Positions 9,319-16,999 are shown, counted from the stretch's first letter. The stretch is DNA of 64,000 nt from Alphaproteobacteria bacterium (GCA_005884685.1 VBAH01000006.1:1-64000), one strand, 5' to 3'. Translations and numbers: made by a program. Notes: generated from the sequence alone by a model not told the origin.

Positions 9319-10699
9319 ATTGCTTGGCCGGGAGCTGCTGGTTGCTCGGAGGCGTCTGTGCTGCGCCGAACACGAAGCTGTAGGCGGTCATCGGCGGGTT
9401 CGCCGCCGTCGAGGCGATCGTTGCGGTCCGGTGGCAGGCGAGGCAGCTGTTGCCGGGTTGCTGGATGAAGGTTTCCAGCACGGGATTGAGGACCGTGTCG
9501 TTCGGCGGTTTGCCGTAAGGCAGCGGCTTGATCGAAGGCGCCGGAATCTTGCCGATGTCGTCCGTCGTCTGCGACCACTGGATGTTGACGATCTTGTAGT
9601 ACTGCCAAGGCGACTTCGGGGCCTTCAACTTGATCTGCGCCTGCATGTAGGCATTGAGTTGCGGCGTCGACTGGTCGTCAGGCTGCATCTGCATGACCTG
9701 GCCGGGATTGGCGTTCTCGACGTTGACCGGGCAGCCGCCGCATTTCGTGTTGTAGAAATTGTAGGTGCCGGTGATCGGCAACCCGGTGATCGGCACGACG
9801 GGCGCATTGTCGATCTGCGCGAACGTCGCCCACACGCCCTGACCGATGTTCGGCAGATACATGTGGAAGCCGACGAGCCCGACGGTGACCGCAGGGGCGA
9901 GGGCGGACGTACCCTGGATCAGCGCCTGCACGGTGTGGAAACGGCCCGACTTGGCCTCGGCGGCATTCAAGATCTTCCACGCCGCCTTGACCTCGAGGGC
10001 ACCGTATTCGCCGTACTGCGTCTTGCCGGATGGCAGGACGATGTCGGTCGTCTGCGCGAAGGTGGCTTGCGTGTTCGCATTATAGAGACCGTTCTGCACG
10101 ATGTACTCGTACTCGTCGCGGTTCATCGCCACTTCGTAGTAGACCGGGTTTCCGGCCAGGTCGTAGAGCGTGCCGCCGGCCGCCTGAGTGATGGCGTTGA
10201 GGACTGTGGGATCGAGGCTCGCCCCCTGGCGCGCGACATTGGCGAGCACGGCGCGCGAAACCTTCGAGTCCATCTTCAGCACGCGCAGGCTGCCGGACGA
10301 CACCTGGGCCGAAAGCTTTGCGGCAAGCGTCGCGGGGTGCTTGATCACGTCCCAGGATCCCGGATTTGCCGCACCCGGAAGGAAGACCTGATCGATGGTC
10401 TTGTACGTCTCCCACACGGTCGGTCCGGTCGCGCCGAACGGGGCCTGCTTGTTCGGGACGCCGCGCAGTCCGGGCTGCGCCGGCCAGTTCACGTAGATGA
10501 AGTTCTGCCACATCTGGCACTCGAAGCCGAGATTGGTGAACTCACCGTTGCTGATTTGAAATATCGGCTCGACTTTCGGCTTCGTCGGCCTGATGCCGCC
10601 GCAGCCGACGAAGGACGGTTGCGATTCCCCGAGCGCCGGCGTTGCGGCTGTCAGTGCGAGCGCGCCGAGCGCGATGAGAATGCCGTGCCGTACCGCCAT
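9317..10699 (-). CDS. Secreted protein with a C-terminal CxxCH motif
   Basis: A 460-residue exported protein. The signal peptide covers residues 1-24 (GILIALGALALTAATPALG). A single haem-type motif, CLACH, lies about 40 residues from the C-terminus. Two further cysteine clusters are seen, CGG near the mature N-terminus and TKCGGCPVN in the C-terminal third. Aromatic-rich stretches (GFECQMWQNFIYVNWPAQPG) recall periplasmic enzymes, but I recognise no named family. ATG at 10699 is supported by AGGAGG at 10709-10714. The gene converges on the cytochrome bc1 operon and shares its terminator. It could be a monohaem c-type cytochrome, since CxxCH plus export is what the haem ligation system needs. 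Confidence 0.65.
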   Translation of the reverse strand: MAVRHGILIALGALALTAATPALGESQPSFVGCGGIRPTKPKVEPIFQISNGEFTNLGFECQMWQNFIYVNWPAQPGLRGVPNKQAPFGATGPTVWETYKTIDQVFLPGAANPGSWDVIKHPATLAAKLSAQVSSGSLRVLKMDSKVSRAVLANVARQGASLDPTVLNAITQAAGGTLYDLAGNPVYYEVAMNRDEYEYIVQNGLYNANTQATFAQTTDIVLPSGKTQYGEYGALEVKAAWKILNAAEAKSGRFHTVQALIQGTSALAPAVTVGLVGFHMYLPNIGQGVWATFAQIDNAPVVPITGLPITGTYNFYNTKCGGCPVNVENANPGQVMQMQPDDQSTPQLNAYMQAQIKLKAPKSPWQYYKIVNIQWSQTTDDIGKIPAPSIKPLPYGKPPNDTVLNPVLETFIQQPGNSCLACHRTATIASTAANPPMTAYSFVFGAAQTPPSNQQLPAKQ

Positions 10700-10892
10700 G
10701 AGCCGTTTCCTCCTGCTGATCCGGTCCCAATTATAGATAGTATTCGCTTGCAGGCTTCAATCACAATCCCGCCGGCGGCATCCGCCGCCATTTCCGGTAG
10801 CGGCCGGATCGCCGCGGCCGCGCACAACGCGATGGAGTTGCCGGCGCATTCGTGTTTCCTGTGTGGCAAGCGCACGGCGGCAAGAGGTGACA

Positions 10893-11774
10893 ATGACGAA
10901 GGCGGTCCTCGGCATCATCGGCGGCTCCGGCATCTACGACCTGCCGGGCCTCGAAAACGTGCGCGAGCAGCGCATCGCGAGCCCATGGGGCGAGCCCTCG
11001 GCGCCGCTGCGCATCGGCGAGATCGCCGGCCTGCCGGTCGTCTTTCTCACGCGCCACGACAAGGGCCACCGCCTGTCGCCGTCCGACATCAACTACCGCG
11101 CCAACATCGACGTGCTCAAACGCGCCGGCGTCACCGACCTCGTGTCGCTGTCGGCCTGCGGCTCGTTCCGGGAAGAGCTGCCGCCCGGCACCTTCGTGCT
11201 GATCGACCAGTTCGTCGACCGCACGCACAGGCGCGAGAGCTCGTTTTTCGGCAAAGGCATGGTCGCGCATGTCTCGATGGCGCATCCGGTCAGCCCACGC
11301 CTGCGCATCCACATCGCGAACGCCGCGATGGCCGAGGGCATCGAGGTGAAGCGCGACGGCACCTACGTGTGCATCGAGGGCCCGCAGTTCTCCACGCTGG
11401 CCGAAAGCCTCACCTACAAGCAGCTCGGCTATGCGGTGATCGGCATGACCAACATGCCGGAGGCGAAGCTCGCGCGCGAAGCGGAGATCTGTTACGCGAC
11501 CGTCGCGATGGTGACGGACTTCGACTGCTGGCACCCGGATCACGATGCCGTCACCGTGCAGGACATCATCACGGTGCTCACCGCGAATGCCGAGAAGGCG
11601 AAGCGGCTGGTCGCGCGGCTGGCGCGTGACTTCCCGCGCGAGCATGAGCCGTGTCCGATCGGCTCCGACCGCGCGCTCGATGCGGCGCTGATCACGGCGC
11701 CGGAGGCGCGCGATCCGGAGCTGATGAAGAAGCTCGACGCGGTGGCGGGACGAGTGTTGCTCGGCTGCGCGTAA
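10893..11774 (+). CDS. mtnP: S-methyl-5'-thioadenosine phosphorylase
   Basis: A 293-residue cytosolic phosphorylase of methionine salvage, converting 5'-methylthioadenosine and phosphate to adenine and methylthioribose-1-phosphate. Motifs: GIIGGSGIYDLPGLEN at the N-terminus, the phosphate-binding RHDKGH, YVCIEGPQFST, and GMTNMPEAKLAREAEICYATVAMVTDFDCW. ATG at 10893 follows AGAGGTGA. The adenine it releases is the substrate of apt at 14360. The last 120 bases include a 96-bp stretch (11654-11749) that recurs at 13287-13382. Confidence 0.94.
   Translation: MTKAVLGIIGGSGIYDLPGLENVREQRIASPWGEPSAPLRIGEIAGLPVVFLTRHDKGHRLSPSDINYRANIDVLKRAGVTDLVSLSACGSFREELPPGTFVLIDQFVDRTHRRESSFFGKGMVAHVSMAHPVSPRLRIHIANAAMAEGIEVKRDGTYVCIEGPQFSTLAESLTYKQLGYAVIGMTNMPEAKLAREAEICYATVAMVTDFDCWHPDHDAVTVQDIITVLTANAEKAKRLVARLARDFPREHEPCPIGSDRALDAALITAPEARDPELMKKLDAVAGRVLLGCA
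11654..11749 (+). repeat. mtnP 3'-end segment, first copy of a direct repeat
   Basis: This part of mtnP (starting TCCGATCGGCTCC, ending GCGGTGGCGGG) is repeated in the same orientation at 13287-13382, 1,633 bases downstream. Only one of 96 bases differs (G at 11667, C at 13300). Confidence 0.95.
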
Positions 11775-11824
11775 CAGCGCCGCACTGCCGCTTCGGTCAC
11801 TTTCGCGCTTCGGCGGTGAGCGGC

Positions 11825-13174
11825 TTATTCGTGGTAATAAAACGCGTTGTTGTAAATGAACGCCGTCACGCTCGGCGGCGCTGTCATGATATGACAATTA
11901 GCGGAGTCATAAGAGCCGTCTTTACACGTGAACAGCGTAGTAAAATACCAGGTATTTTGGTACTCGAACGCATGTGTACCCCACGGCGCCGCTATTACGC
12001 AATTAGGGCCGTTGATCGTCATTCCCGTCGGGCAAACGTTTCCGGCCGCGGGCGGCACGTAGAACGCATCATGATAGAGAAAACCTCCTGACGGCTTGGG
12101 CATGAACTTGCAGTTAGCGAAGTCCCAATTTCCCGTTCCCGGCAAACACGTCTGCGATTTGTCGGCTGTGACATAATAGGCATTGTTCCAGATGAACGGC
12201 GTCGCTCCCGCCACGACGTGCTTGATGAAGCAGTTTTGGTTGTCCCACGATGCGCTCACCGGCACTCCGTCATAACGGGTGAGCTTCGGGAGGCAATGCG
12301 GCGGCGGGGGCGGTGCGTTTTTGACCTTCGCAATCGAGATGTCCGTGTTGTTAGTGCCCCAGATAATCTGTGTCGTCCACGATCCCATCGCGTAGTAGGG
12401 TAGGTCAAAAAAGTTTCCGTTGCCGTTATCCTCGTCGTCTATATGCAGATGGCCGCTGGCTAGCCCGCTCGTGGGCAAGTTCCTTGCGAACACCCCATAC
12501 TCCATTCCAAGATCGGGGAACGAGCCGCCAGGCAGCAACGGGTTGGGTACGAACAAACAGAAAAACAGCTGCGTACCGGTTGCGGTCTCGTATTGGTTAT
12601 TTGGACTGATGTTTCCGGAATAAGTGTTTTGATTATTGTTGTGCTCGTTTTCGAAATAGCGGCTGAACGAGAATGAATTCGGAGGGCATTGGGCGGACAA
12701 TTGCAGCACAGCGTAAGCGCCTTCCACCGCCGCGAACTTGGACCCGTCAACCCGGCAAAATATGAATCTGGTATTGTTATCCGCGACGGTCGCGCCGATC
12801 CATCCGGATGCGCTGTTGGCATTGTTATGATCTTCGTCGTCCATGTAGATCCAGACCAGTTCCGAACCGGCCGGGCACCACCCCGTGCCCGGGATCACCC
12901 CAACATCATAAGTCGCAGTGGGCACAATTGGGGGGGCGCCTTTCCTGGGTGCGCTGGTTTCTACCTTCGGACGGTCGTCACGAATGCTTTCTTCGCGCTT
13001 CAACGGGCGAGGGACCAGTGGAACGGGCGCGATCGCGGGGCTAGGCGCGGTCGGAAGAATCGCCTTGGGTGGGCTCGGCTGAGTTTGCGCCAGTACGGGC
13101 CGGCCTCCCTCGAAGGCGATTAGACCCGCCAATAGCGCTGCTGCAGCGAAAGCGGCAACGTTCTTCGGTGCCAT
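11825..13174 (-). CDS. Secreted protein with Asp/Asn-rich segments and C-terminal Cys repeats
   Basis: A 449-residue exported protein with a signal peptide (residues 1-29) and a proline-rich linker (about 30-80). The central part has two similar acidic motifs, YMDDEDHNNANS and HIDDEDNGNGN, plausible calcium-binding loops. The last third contains about three and a half tandem units of 36-38 residues: an aromatic strand of the type FIWNNAYYV, FLYHDAFYV, FEYQNTWYF, FIYNNAFYY, then C...G...ANC (DFANC, NGPNC, DSANC). I do not know a family name. Base composition is visibly lower in GC than its neighbours. It lies, in opposite orientation, between mtnP and a displaced copy of the mtnP 3' end, so it looks acquired. 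Confidence 0.7.
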   Translation of the reverse strand: MAPKNVAAFAAAALLAGLIAFEGGRPVLAQTQPSPPKAILPTAPSPAIAPVPLVPRPLKREESIRDDRPKVETSAPRKGAPPIVPTATYDVGVIPGTGWCPAGSELVWIYMDDEDHNNANSASGWIGATVADNNTRFIFCRVDGSKFAAVEGAYAVLQLSAQCPPNSFSFSRYFENEHNNNQNTYSGNISPNNQYETATGTQLFFCLFVPNPLLPGGSFPDLGMEYGVFARNLPTSGLASGHLHIDDEDNGNGNFFDLPYYAMGSWTTQIIWGTNNTDISIAKVKNAPPPPPHCLPKLTRYDGVPVSASWDNQNCFIKHVVAGATPFIWNNAYYVTADKSQTCLPGTGNWDFANCKFMPKPSGGFLYHDAFYVPPAAGNVCPTGMTINGPNCVIAAPWGTHAFEYQNTWYFTTLFTCKDGSYDSANCHIMTAPPSVTAFIYNNAFYYHE

Positions 13175-13286
13175 GAGATGTGCCCCGCGCTAATAAGGTT
13201 GCGCCGTTTTTCCATATCATACCTATAATTGAATAACCAACCGGTTGATTTTCGACCGGGCCCGGCCTGCGACATGAATGACGTGG

Positions 13287-13382
13287 TCCGATCGGCTCCC
13301 ACCGCGCGCTCGATGCGGCGCTGATCACGGCGCCGGAGGCGCGCGATCCGGAGCTGATGAAGAAGCTCGACGCGGTGGCGGG
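13287..13382 (+). pseudogene. Displaced copy of the mtnP 3' end
   Basis: A 96-bp direct copy of 11654-11749 with one mismatch. It has no start codon, no upstream part of mtnP and diverges from mtnP right after GCGGTGGCGGG, so the mtnP stop codon is not copied. The 13175-13523 interval otherwise holds no gene: its first 100 bases are the AT-richer upstream region of the secreted-protein gene, and its last part is a CCCGGAT/ATCCGGG palindrome. Confidence 0.93.
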
Positions 13383-13485
13383 CAGGGTGCCGCGGCGTCC
13401 GTAGTCCGCAAGGAGCCTGAAGCGCGTTTCCGCGCGTCTTCGACGCGCTATGGCGCAATGCGGAGAAGCGCGCCGCGAGTGGGCA

Positions 13486-13512
13486 CCCGGATTTCGCTGC
13501 GCTCCATCCGGG
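13486..13512. repeat. CCCGGAT/ATCCGGG palindrome
   Basis: CCCGGAT (13486-13492) and ATCCGGG (13506-13512) form a 7-bp stem around TTCGCTGCGCTCC. The same sequence type occurs at 49132-49157 and, in a shorter form, near 49001-49023. It lies about 100 bases beyond the displaced mtnP fragment. Confidence 0.75.
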
Positions 13513-13523
13513 CTACCAGCCCG

Positions 13524-13739
13524 CTACATCTTCACGCCCGGGATGTTTAGACCGCCGACCAACCCAATAACCGTTCCCCAAAACGCAAGCGTGATAAGCG
13601 TAACAATGATTGAGAAGATGATCGCAGCCGGGATCGCCGCGAACATCCACTTGATCATGATGACGACAAGCCGCCAGAACGGAATTTCGATATCCGCGAT
13701 CGATACGCGATGCGGCGCGGCAGGCGGTTGAACGGACAT
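13524..13739 (-). CDS. Small two-helix membrane protein
   Basis: A 71-residue protein. A short polar N-terminus (MSVQPPAAPHRVSIADIE) leads to a long hydrophobic stretch that can form two helices: FWRLVVIMIKWMFAAIPAA and IIFSIIVTLITLAFWGTVIGL. The basic residue between them suggests a hairpin in the inner membrane. No family recognised. It is divergent from the cupin gene and sits between the displaced mtnP fragment and apt. Confidence 0.6.
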   Translation of the reverse strand: MSVQPPAAPHRVSIADIEIPFWRLVVIMIKWMFAAIPAAIIFSIIVTLITLAFWGTVIGLVGGLNIPGVKM

Positions 13740-13810
13740 CGGTGGCCTCCCCGGTTGTGCCCATCGCCATCGTTGGCCAAAGTGCTCCGCTCCGCAATGG
13801 GGGAATGGCC

Positions 13811-14194
13811 ATGCGCATCGTCGATCTGAACAACGCGCCGCGCGAGGAATGGCGCAAGGGCGTGCTCACGCGCATGCGTGTCTCGGCGCAGAACGGCGGC
13901 ACGCAGCTCTGCCTGTTCGAGCAATGGTGCGAGCCGGGTCATGGCGCGCCGACCCATCTGCATGCGGTCGAGGAGGTGTTGCACGTGCTCGATGGCGAGG
14001 CGGACGTGTGGGTCGGCGAGACCCACGCGACGCTCACGGCCGGCCAATTGATGATCGTGCCGGCCGGAATCAAGCATGGCTTTGCCAACAGCGGGACCGG
14101 CACGCTGCACATCCAGTCGACGCTCGCCGCGCCCGTGTTCGAGGCGGCCTATGACGACAAGCGCGAGACGCCGCGGCGCTGGCTGCCGGGCTAG
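13811..14194 (+). CDS. Cupin domain protein
   Basis: A 127-residue single-domain cupin. The metal-site motif 1 reads GHGAPTHLHAVEEVLHVLDGEADVWVG (histidines and glutamate of HxHxxxE), and motif 2 is PAGIKHGFANSGTG with its histidine. Such proteins bind a metal and act as isomerases, dioxygenases or sensors; the substrate is unknown. ATG at 13811 is preferred because GGGGGA lies about 6 bases before it; an ATG at 13805 would be too close. It lies between the mtnP insertion region and apt. Confidence 0.8.
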   Translation: MRIVDLNNAPREEWRKGVLTRMRVSAQNGGTQLCLFEQWCEPGHGAPTHLHAVEEVLHVLDGEADVWVGETHATLTAGQLMIVPAGIKHGFANSGTGTLHIQSTLAAPVFEAAYDDKRETPRRWLPG

Positions 14195-14201
14195 GGGGCT
14201 C

Positions 14202-14350
14202 GTCATTCCGGCCGAGCGATAGCGAGAGCCGGAATCGATAACCACCGCAGTAGATTGTTGGCGATGATCGTGGTTATGGATTCCGGGCTCGGCGCCATAG
14301 CGCGTCGCAGACGCGCGTAAACGCGCTTTAGGCGCCGCCCCGGAAATGAC
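14202..14350. repeat. GTCATTCCGG fold-back repeat, diverged copy
   Basis: The element opens with GTCATTCCGG (14202) and ends with CCGGAAATGAC (to 14350). Inside, CCGGAATCGATAACCAC faces GTGGTTATGGATTCCGGG. It belongs to the same family as 23005-23105 and 34940-35112 and ends 9 bases before the apt start, so it may form part of the apt leader. Confidence 0.7.
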
Positions 14351-14359
14351 GAGAAACCA

Positions 14360-14908
14360 ATGACCTCACCCGTGCTCGAAAACGATCTTGCCGCCGCGAT
14401 CCGCTCGATCCCGGATTATCCCAAGCCCGGCATTATCTTCCGCGACATCACCACGTTGCTCGGCAATGCGCGCGCCTTCCGCCGCGCGGTCGACGAACTG
14501 GTGCAGCCGTGGGCCGGCGCGAAGATCGACAAGGTCGCCGGCATCGAGGCGCGCGGCTTCATCATCGGCGGCGCGGTCGCGCATCAGGTCTCGGCCGGCT
14601 TCGTTCCGATCCGCAAGAAGGGCAAGCTGCCGCACCAGACCGTGCGCATGGCCTACCTGCTCGAATACGGCTCGGACGAGATGGAGATGCATGTCGACGC
14701 GGTGGAAAAGGGCGACCGCGTGGTGCTGGTCGACGACCTGATCGCGACCGGCGGCACCGCCGAAGGCGCCGTGAAGCTGCTGCGCCAGGTCGGCGCCGAG
14801 GTGCTCGCCGCCTGCTTCATCATCGATCTGCCGGAGCTCGGCGGCGCCGAGAAACTGCGCCGGCTCAACGTGCCGGTGCGCACGCTGATCAGCTTCGCCG
14901 GGCATTAG
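14360..14908 (+). CDS. apt: Adenine phosphoribosyltransferase
   Basis: A 182-residue purine salvage enzyme making AMP from adenine and PRPP in the cytosol. The PRPP loop [22 protein letters not shown] is intact, and [16 protein letters not shown] and [10 protein letters not shown] are the family's other hallmarks. ATG at 14360 fits the usual N-terminus ([22 protein letters not shown]). It would consume adenine produced by mtnP upstream. Confidence 0.95.
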   Translation: MTSPVLENDLAAAIRSIPDYPKPGIIFRDITTLLGNARAFRRAVDELVQPWAGAKIDKVAGIEARGFIIGGAVAHQVSAGFVPIRKKGKLPHQTVRMAYLLEYGSDEMEMHVDAVEKGDRVVLVDDLIATGGTAEGAVKLLRQVGAEVLAACFIIDLPELGGAEKLRRLNVPVRTLISFAGH

Positions 14909-15110
14909 CGCCCGTTCGACGCCGTCACGTCCCCAATCCGCGGCCGTGGGTAAGGTTGCGGGTTAAGGTTTCAAGACAAAAGTCTTTGGCGAACAGCGGC
15001 TTATCGCCGTAATCGTGTGCCAGCCGCGCGGCAGACTGGCCTTTGAACCTTTGCGCGCCGGGCGACGACTAATCGTTAACCATACCGTCCTGGCCAGAAG
15101 GGGACCTGCC

Positions 15111-15323
15111 ATGACACTGAACCGCGCCCTCGCTTTTGCCGCCTTCGCAGCCCTCCTCATCGCCGTCGTGACCGGTCCGGCCGGCTCCTCGGCCAGCGGC
15201 GCTTGCGGCGCCATCACCCAGATCCGCGATCCCGGCCTGCGCGCGAGCTTCGCCAAATTCGAGGCGCAGCAGTCCGCGGCCGCCACGAAGGTCTGCGCCT
15301 CCTACCGCAACGCCGGCCTCTGA
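15111..15323 (+). CDS. Small secreted protein with two cysteines
   Basis: A 70-residue protein with a clear signal peptide (MTLNRALAFAAFAALLIAVVTG, cleavage likely near SSASG). The mature part of about 40 residues has two cysteines (ACGAITQIRDPGLRASFAKF and KVCASYRNAGL) that could form one disulfide. No family recognised. It begins a run of three small exported proteins ahead of a secreted RNase T2. The 200 bases upstream hold no gene. Confidence 0.55.
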   Translation: MTLNRALAFAAFAALLIAVVTGPAGSSASGACGAITQIRDPGLRASFAKFEAQQSAAATKVCASYRNAGL

Positions 15324-15352
15324 TATTCGCCGCACCGTGCTATCATCGGCGC

Positions 15353-15631
15353 ATGCGCCGGGCGTACCTTGCCGTCCTCTCTCTGATCGCTGCGAGCGAT
15401 GCGTCGCTTGCGGCCGAGTGCACCTGCCGTTCGCAGGGGCGCGACTACGAGCTCGGGACGAGCGTGTGCCTGCAAACCCCGAAAGGCGCGCGCATCGCCA
15501 CCTGCGGCATGGTGCTCAACAACACGTCGTGGCAGTTCTCCGACACGCCGTGCGTAATCTCGGAGTTGCCCGCCGACGCGATGCCTGAACGGCGCGAACG
15601 CGCCAGCCGTCAGCCCGCACAAGGCGGGTAA
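15353..15631 (+). CDS. Small secreted cysteine-rich protein
   Basis: A 92-residue exported protein. Signal peptide MRRAYLAVLSLIAASDASLA is followed by a mature domain with five cysteines (ECTCRSQGRDYELGTSVCL, IATCGMVLNN, SDTPCVISE). The spacing suggests a small disulfide-bonded fold. Homologous hypothetical proteins are common in Rhizobiales, but I know no function. It starts 29 bases after the previous small gene and may be in one transcript with it. Confidence 0.6.
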   Translation: MRRAYLAVLSLIAASDASLAAECTCRSQGRDYELGTSVCLQTPKGARIATCGMVLNNTSWQFSDTPCVISELPADAMPERRERASRQPAQGG

Positions 15632-15717
15632 AACCGCCACACTCTGCGGGGTTTTGGGCGCCGGCCCTTGACCCTTACGCACCTGCGCGGCACCGTCCCG
15701 TCATTCGGGGGATCGTC

Positions 15718-16167
15718 ATGCGCCGCTGTCTCGGCCTGCTCGCGGGTTTGATCGTTGCCTGTTCCACGCCGGCGAACGCCGCGAGCATCTTCGAGCTCAA
15801 CTTCTGGCTTTCGGGCCCACGCTACGATGCCCTGGTACCGTTGTGCGACGACGGCAGCGTGCTGACCCAGATCTCCTCCAAATTCGGCCACAAGGAAGCG
15901 GAGTACTGGGCATCCAACCTGGAAATTGTCGGCATCGACCGCATCCGCGAAGTGGCGTTTCGGCCGTGGCGCGGCGCCCCCCAGGCGATCCCGCGTCGTT
16001 TTTGCAACGGTGTCGTGCGCATCTCCGACGGCAGGCGTCATGCGATCCACTACTCGATCCTGGAATCCTCGGGCTGGCTCGGGGTCGGCTGGGGGGTGGA
16101 GTGGTGTGTCGTCGGCCTCGACCGCAACTGGGCCTACAACCCGTCCTGCCGCATGGCGCGGCCTTAG
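15718..16167 (+). CDS. Secreted hypothetical protein
   Basis: A 149-residue exported protein with a signal peptide (MRRCLGLLAGLIVACSTPANA). The mature part has three cysteines (LCDDGSVLTQI, RRFCNGVVRISDG, EWCVVGLDRNWAYNPSC gives two) and a glycine/tryptophan-rich segment SGWLGVGWGVEWCV. IFELNFWLSGPRYDALVPLCDDG begins the mature chain. I do not recognise a domain. A perfect hairpin follows its stop at 16196-16223. Confidence 0.6.
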   Translation: MRRCLGLLAGLIVACSTPANAASIFELNFWLSGPRYDALVPLCDDGSVLTQISSKFGHKEAEYWASNLEIVGIDRIREVAFRPWRGAPQAIPRRFCNGVVRISDGRRHAIHYSILESSGWLGVGWGVEWCVVGLDRNWAYNPSCRMARP

Positions 16168-16195
16168 GCGGTCTGCATCGCGAGGGGCCGGGATT

Positions 16196-16223
16196 TCCAC
16201 AGGGCGAAGAGGCGCCCTGTGGA
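16196..16223. other. Perfect 11-bp intergenic hairpin
   Basis: TCCACAGGGCG (16196-16206) pairs with CGCCCTGTGGA (16213-16223) around AAGAGG. There is no T tract in either direction, so it is not a classical intrinsic terminator. It lies between the secreted-protein stop and the candidate LexA site before the RNase gene. Confidence 0.7.
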
Positions 16224-16245
16224 TGTCCATGCCATGTTCGCGAAT

Positions 16246-16260
16246 GTTCTTGCTATGTTC
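16246..16260 (+). promoter_or_regulatory. Candidate LexA (SOS) box
   Basis: GTTC-N7-GTTC (16246-16260, spacer TTGCTAT) matches the alphaproteobacterial LexA consensus. It sits 53 bases upstream of the RNase T2 start, a sensible operator position. An extra GTTC at 16236-16239 precedes it with a 6-base spacer. An eight-base match can occur by chance once or twice in a window this size, so confidence is limited. Confidence 0.35.
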
Positions 16261-16313
16261 ACGGCCGTGGGTTACCCTTTTCCCCGGTGCAACGGGGAAG
16301 TGAGGAGGCGTCC

Positions 16314-16982
16314 ATGCGCCGATTATGGCTTGGCTTTGCTGGTTCACTGTTTGGGCTGTGGCTCACGGCCGGCGGCGCGACCGCCCAAGACGCGCGCCAG
16401 AACGAGCCGGGGAAGTTCGATTTCTACGTGCTGGCGCTCTCCTGGTCGCCGTCCTACTGCGAGCAGGCTGGCGAGCGTGCCCCACCGCAACAGTGCGGCG
16501 CGCGACCGTTCTCGTTCGTGGTGCACGGCCTGTGGCCGCAATACGAGAAGGGCTTTCCGGAATTCTGCCAGAACCCGGCACCGCGGCTCGACCGTAATAT
16601 CGTCTCGTCGATGCTCGATCTGATGCCGGCGCCGCGGCTGATCTTCCACGAGTGGGACAAGCACGGGGTCTGCTCCGGCCTGCCGGCGCGCGGCTATTTC
16701 GAGACCATCCGCAAGGCGCGCGCGGGCGTGAAGATCCCGCCCGCGTTCCTCGAGCCGAAGGCCGCGCTGACGGTATCGCCCGACGAGGTGGAAGAGGCCT
16801 TCATCGCGGCCAATCCCGGCATGAACCGCGCGGGGATCGCTGTCACATGCGGGGGAACGCGCCTGAGCGAGGTGCGCATCTGTCTCTCGCGCGACCTGCA
16901 GTTCCGCGAGTGTCCCGAGATCGACAAGCGCGCCTGCAAACGCGAGAAGCTCAACATGCCGCCGGTGCGCGGGGGCGCGTAA
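16314..16982 (+). CDS. Secreted ribonuclease, T2 family
   Basis: A 222-residue exported endoribonuclease. A signal peptide (residues 1-24) is followed by DFYVLALSWSPSYCEQAG. Both catalytic segments are present: CAS I as FVVHGLWPQY and CAS II as FHEWDKHGVCSGL, giving the two catalytic histidines plus the Glu/Lys pair. Cysteines in CSGL, TCGGTRL, RICLSRD and RECPEIDKRACKRE fit the T2 disulfides. ATG at 16314 follows GAGGAGG. RNase T2 enzymes degrade RNA in the periplasm or outside the cell, for phosphate scavenging or as a toxin. A possible LexA box lies upstream. Confidence 0.92.
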   Translation: MRRLWLGFAGSLFGLWLTAGGATAQDARQNEPGKFDFYVLALSWSPSYCEQAGERAPPQQCGARPFSFVVHGLWPQYEKGFPEFCQNPAPRLDRNIVSSMLDLMPAPRLIFHEWDKHGVCSGLPARGYFETIRKARAGVKIPPAFLEPKAALTVSPDEVEEAFIAANPGMNRAGIAVTCGGTRLSEVRICLSRDLQFRECPEIDKRACKREKLNMPPVRGGA

Positions 16983-16999
16983 CGGCCCGAGGTGAACTC

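Noticed and set aside
9302-11629. A 775-codon plus-strand frame running antisense to the secreted CxxCH protein and into mtnP
   Set aside because: It would overlap two real genes in other frames and has no signal or domain.
13278-13550. A 90-codon plus-strand frame over the displaced mtnP fragment
   Set aside because: It reads the mtnP copy in the wrong frame and continues into a palindromic repeat, so it is not a gene.
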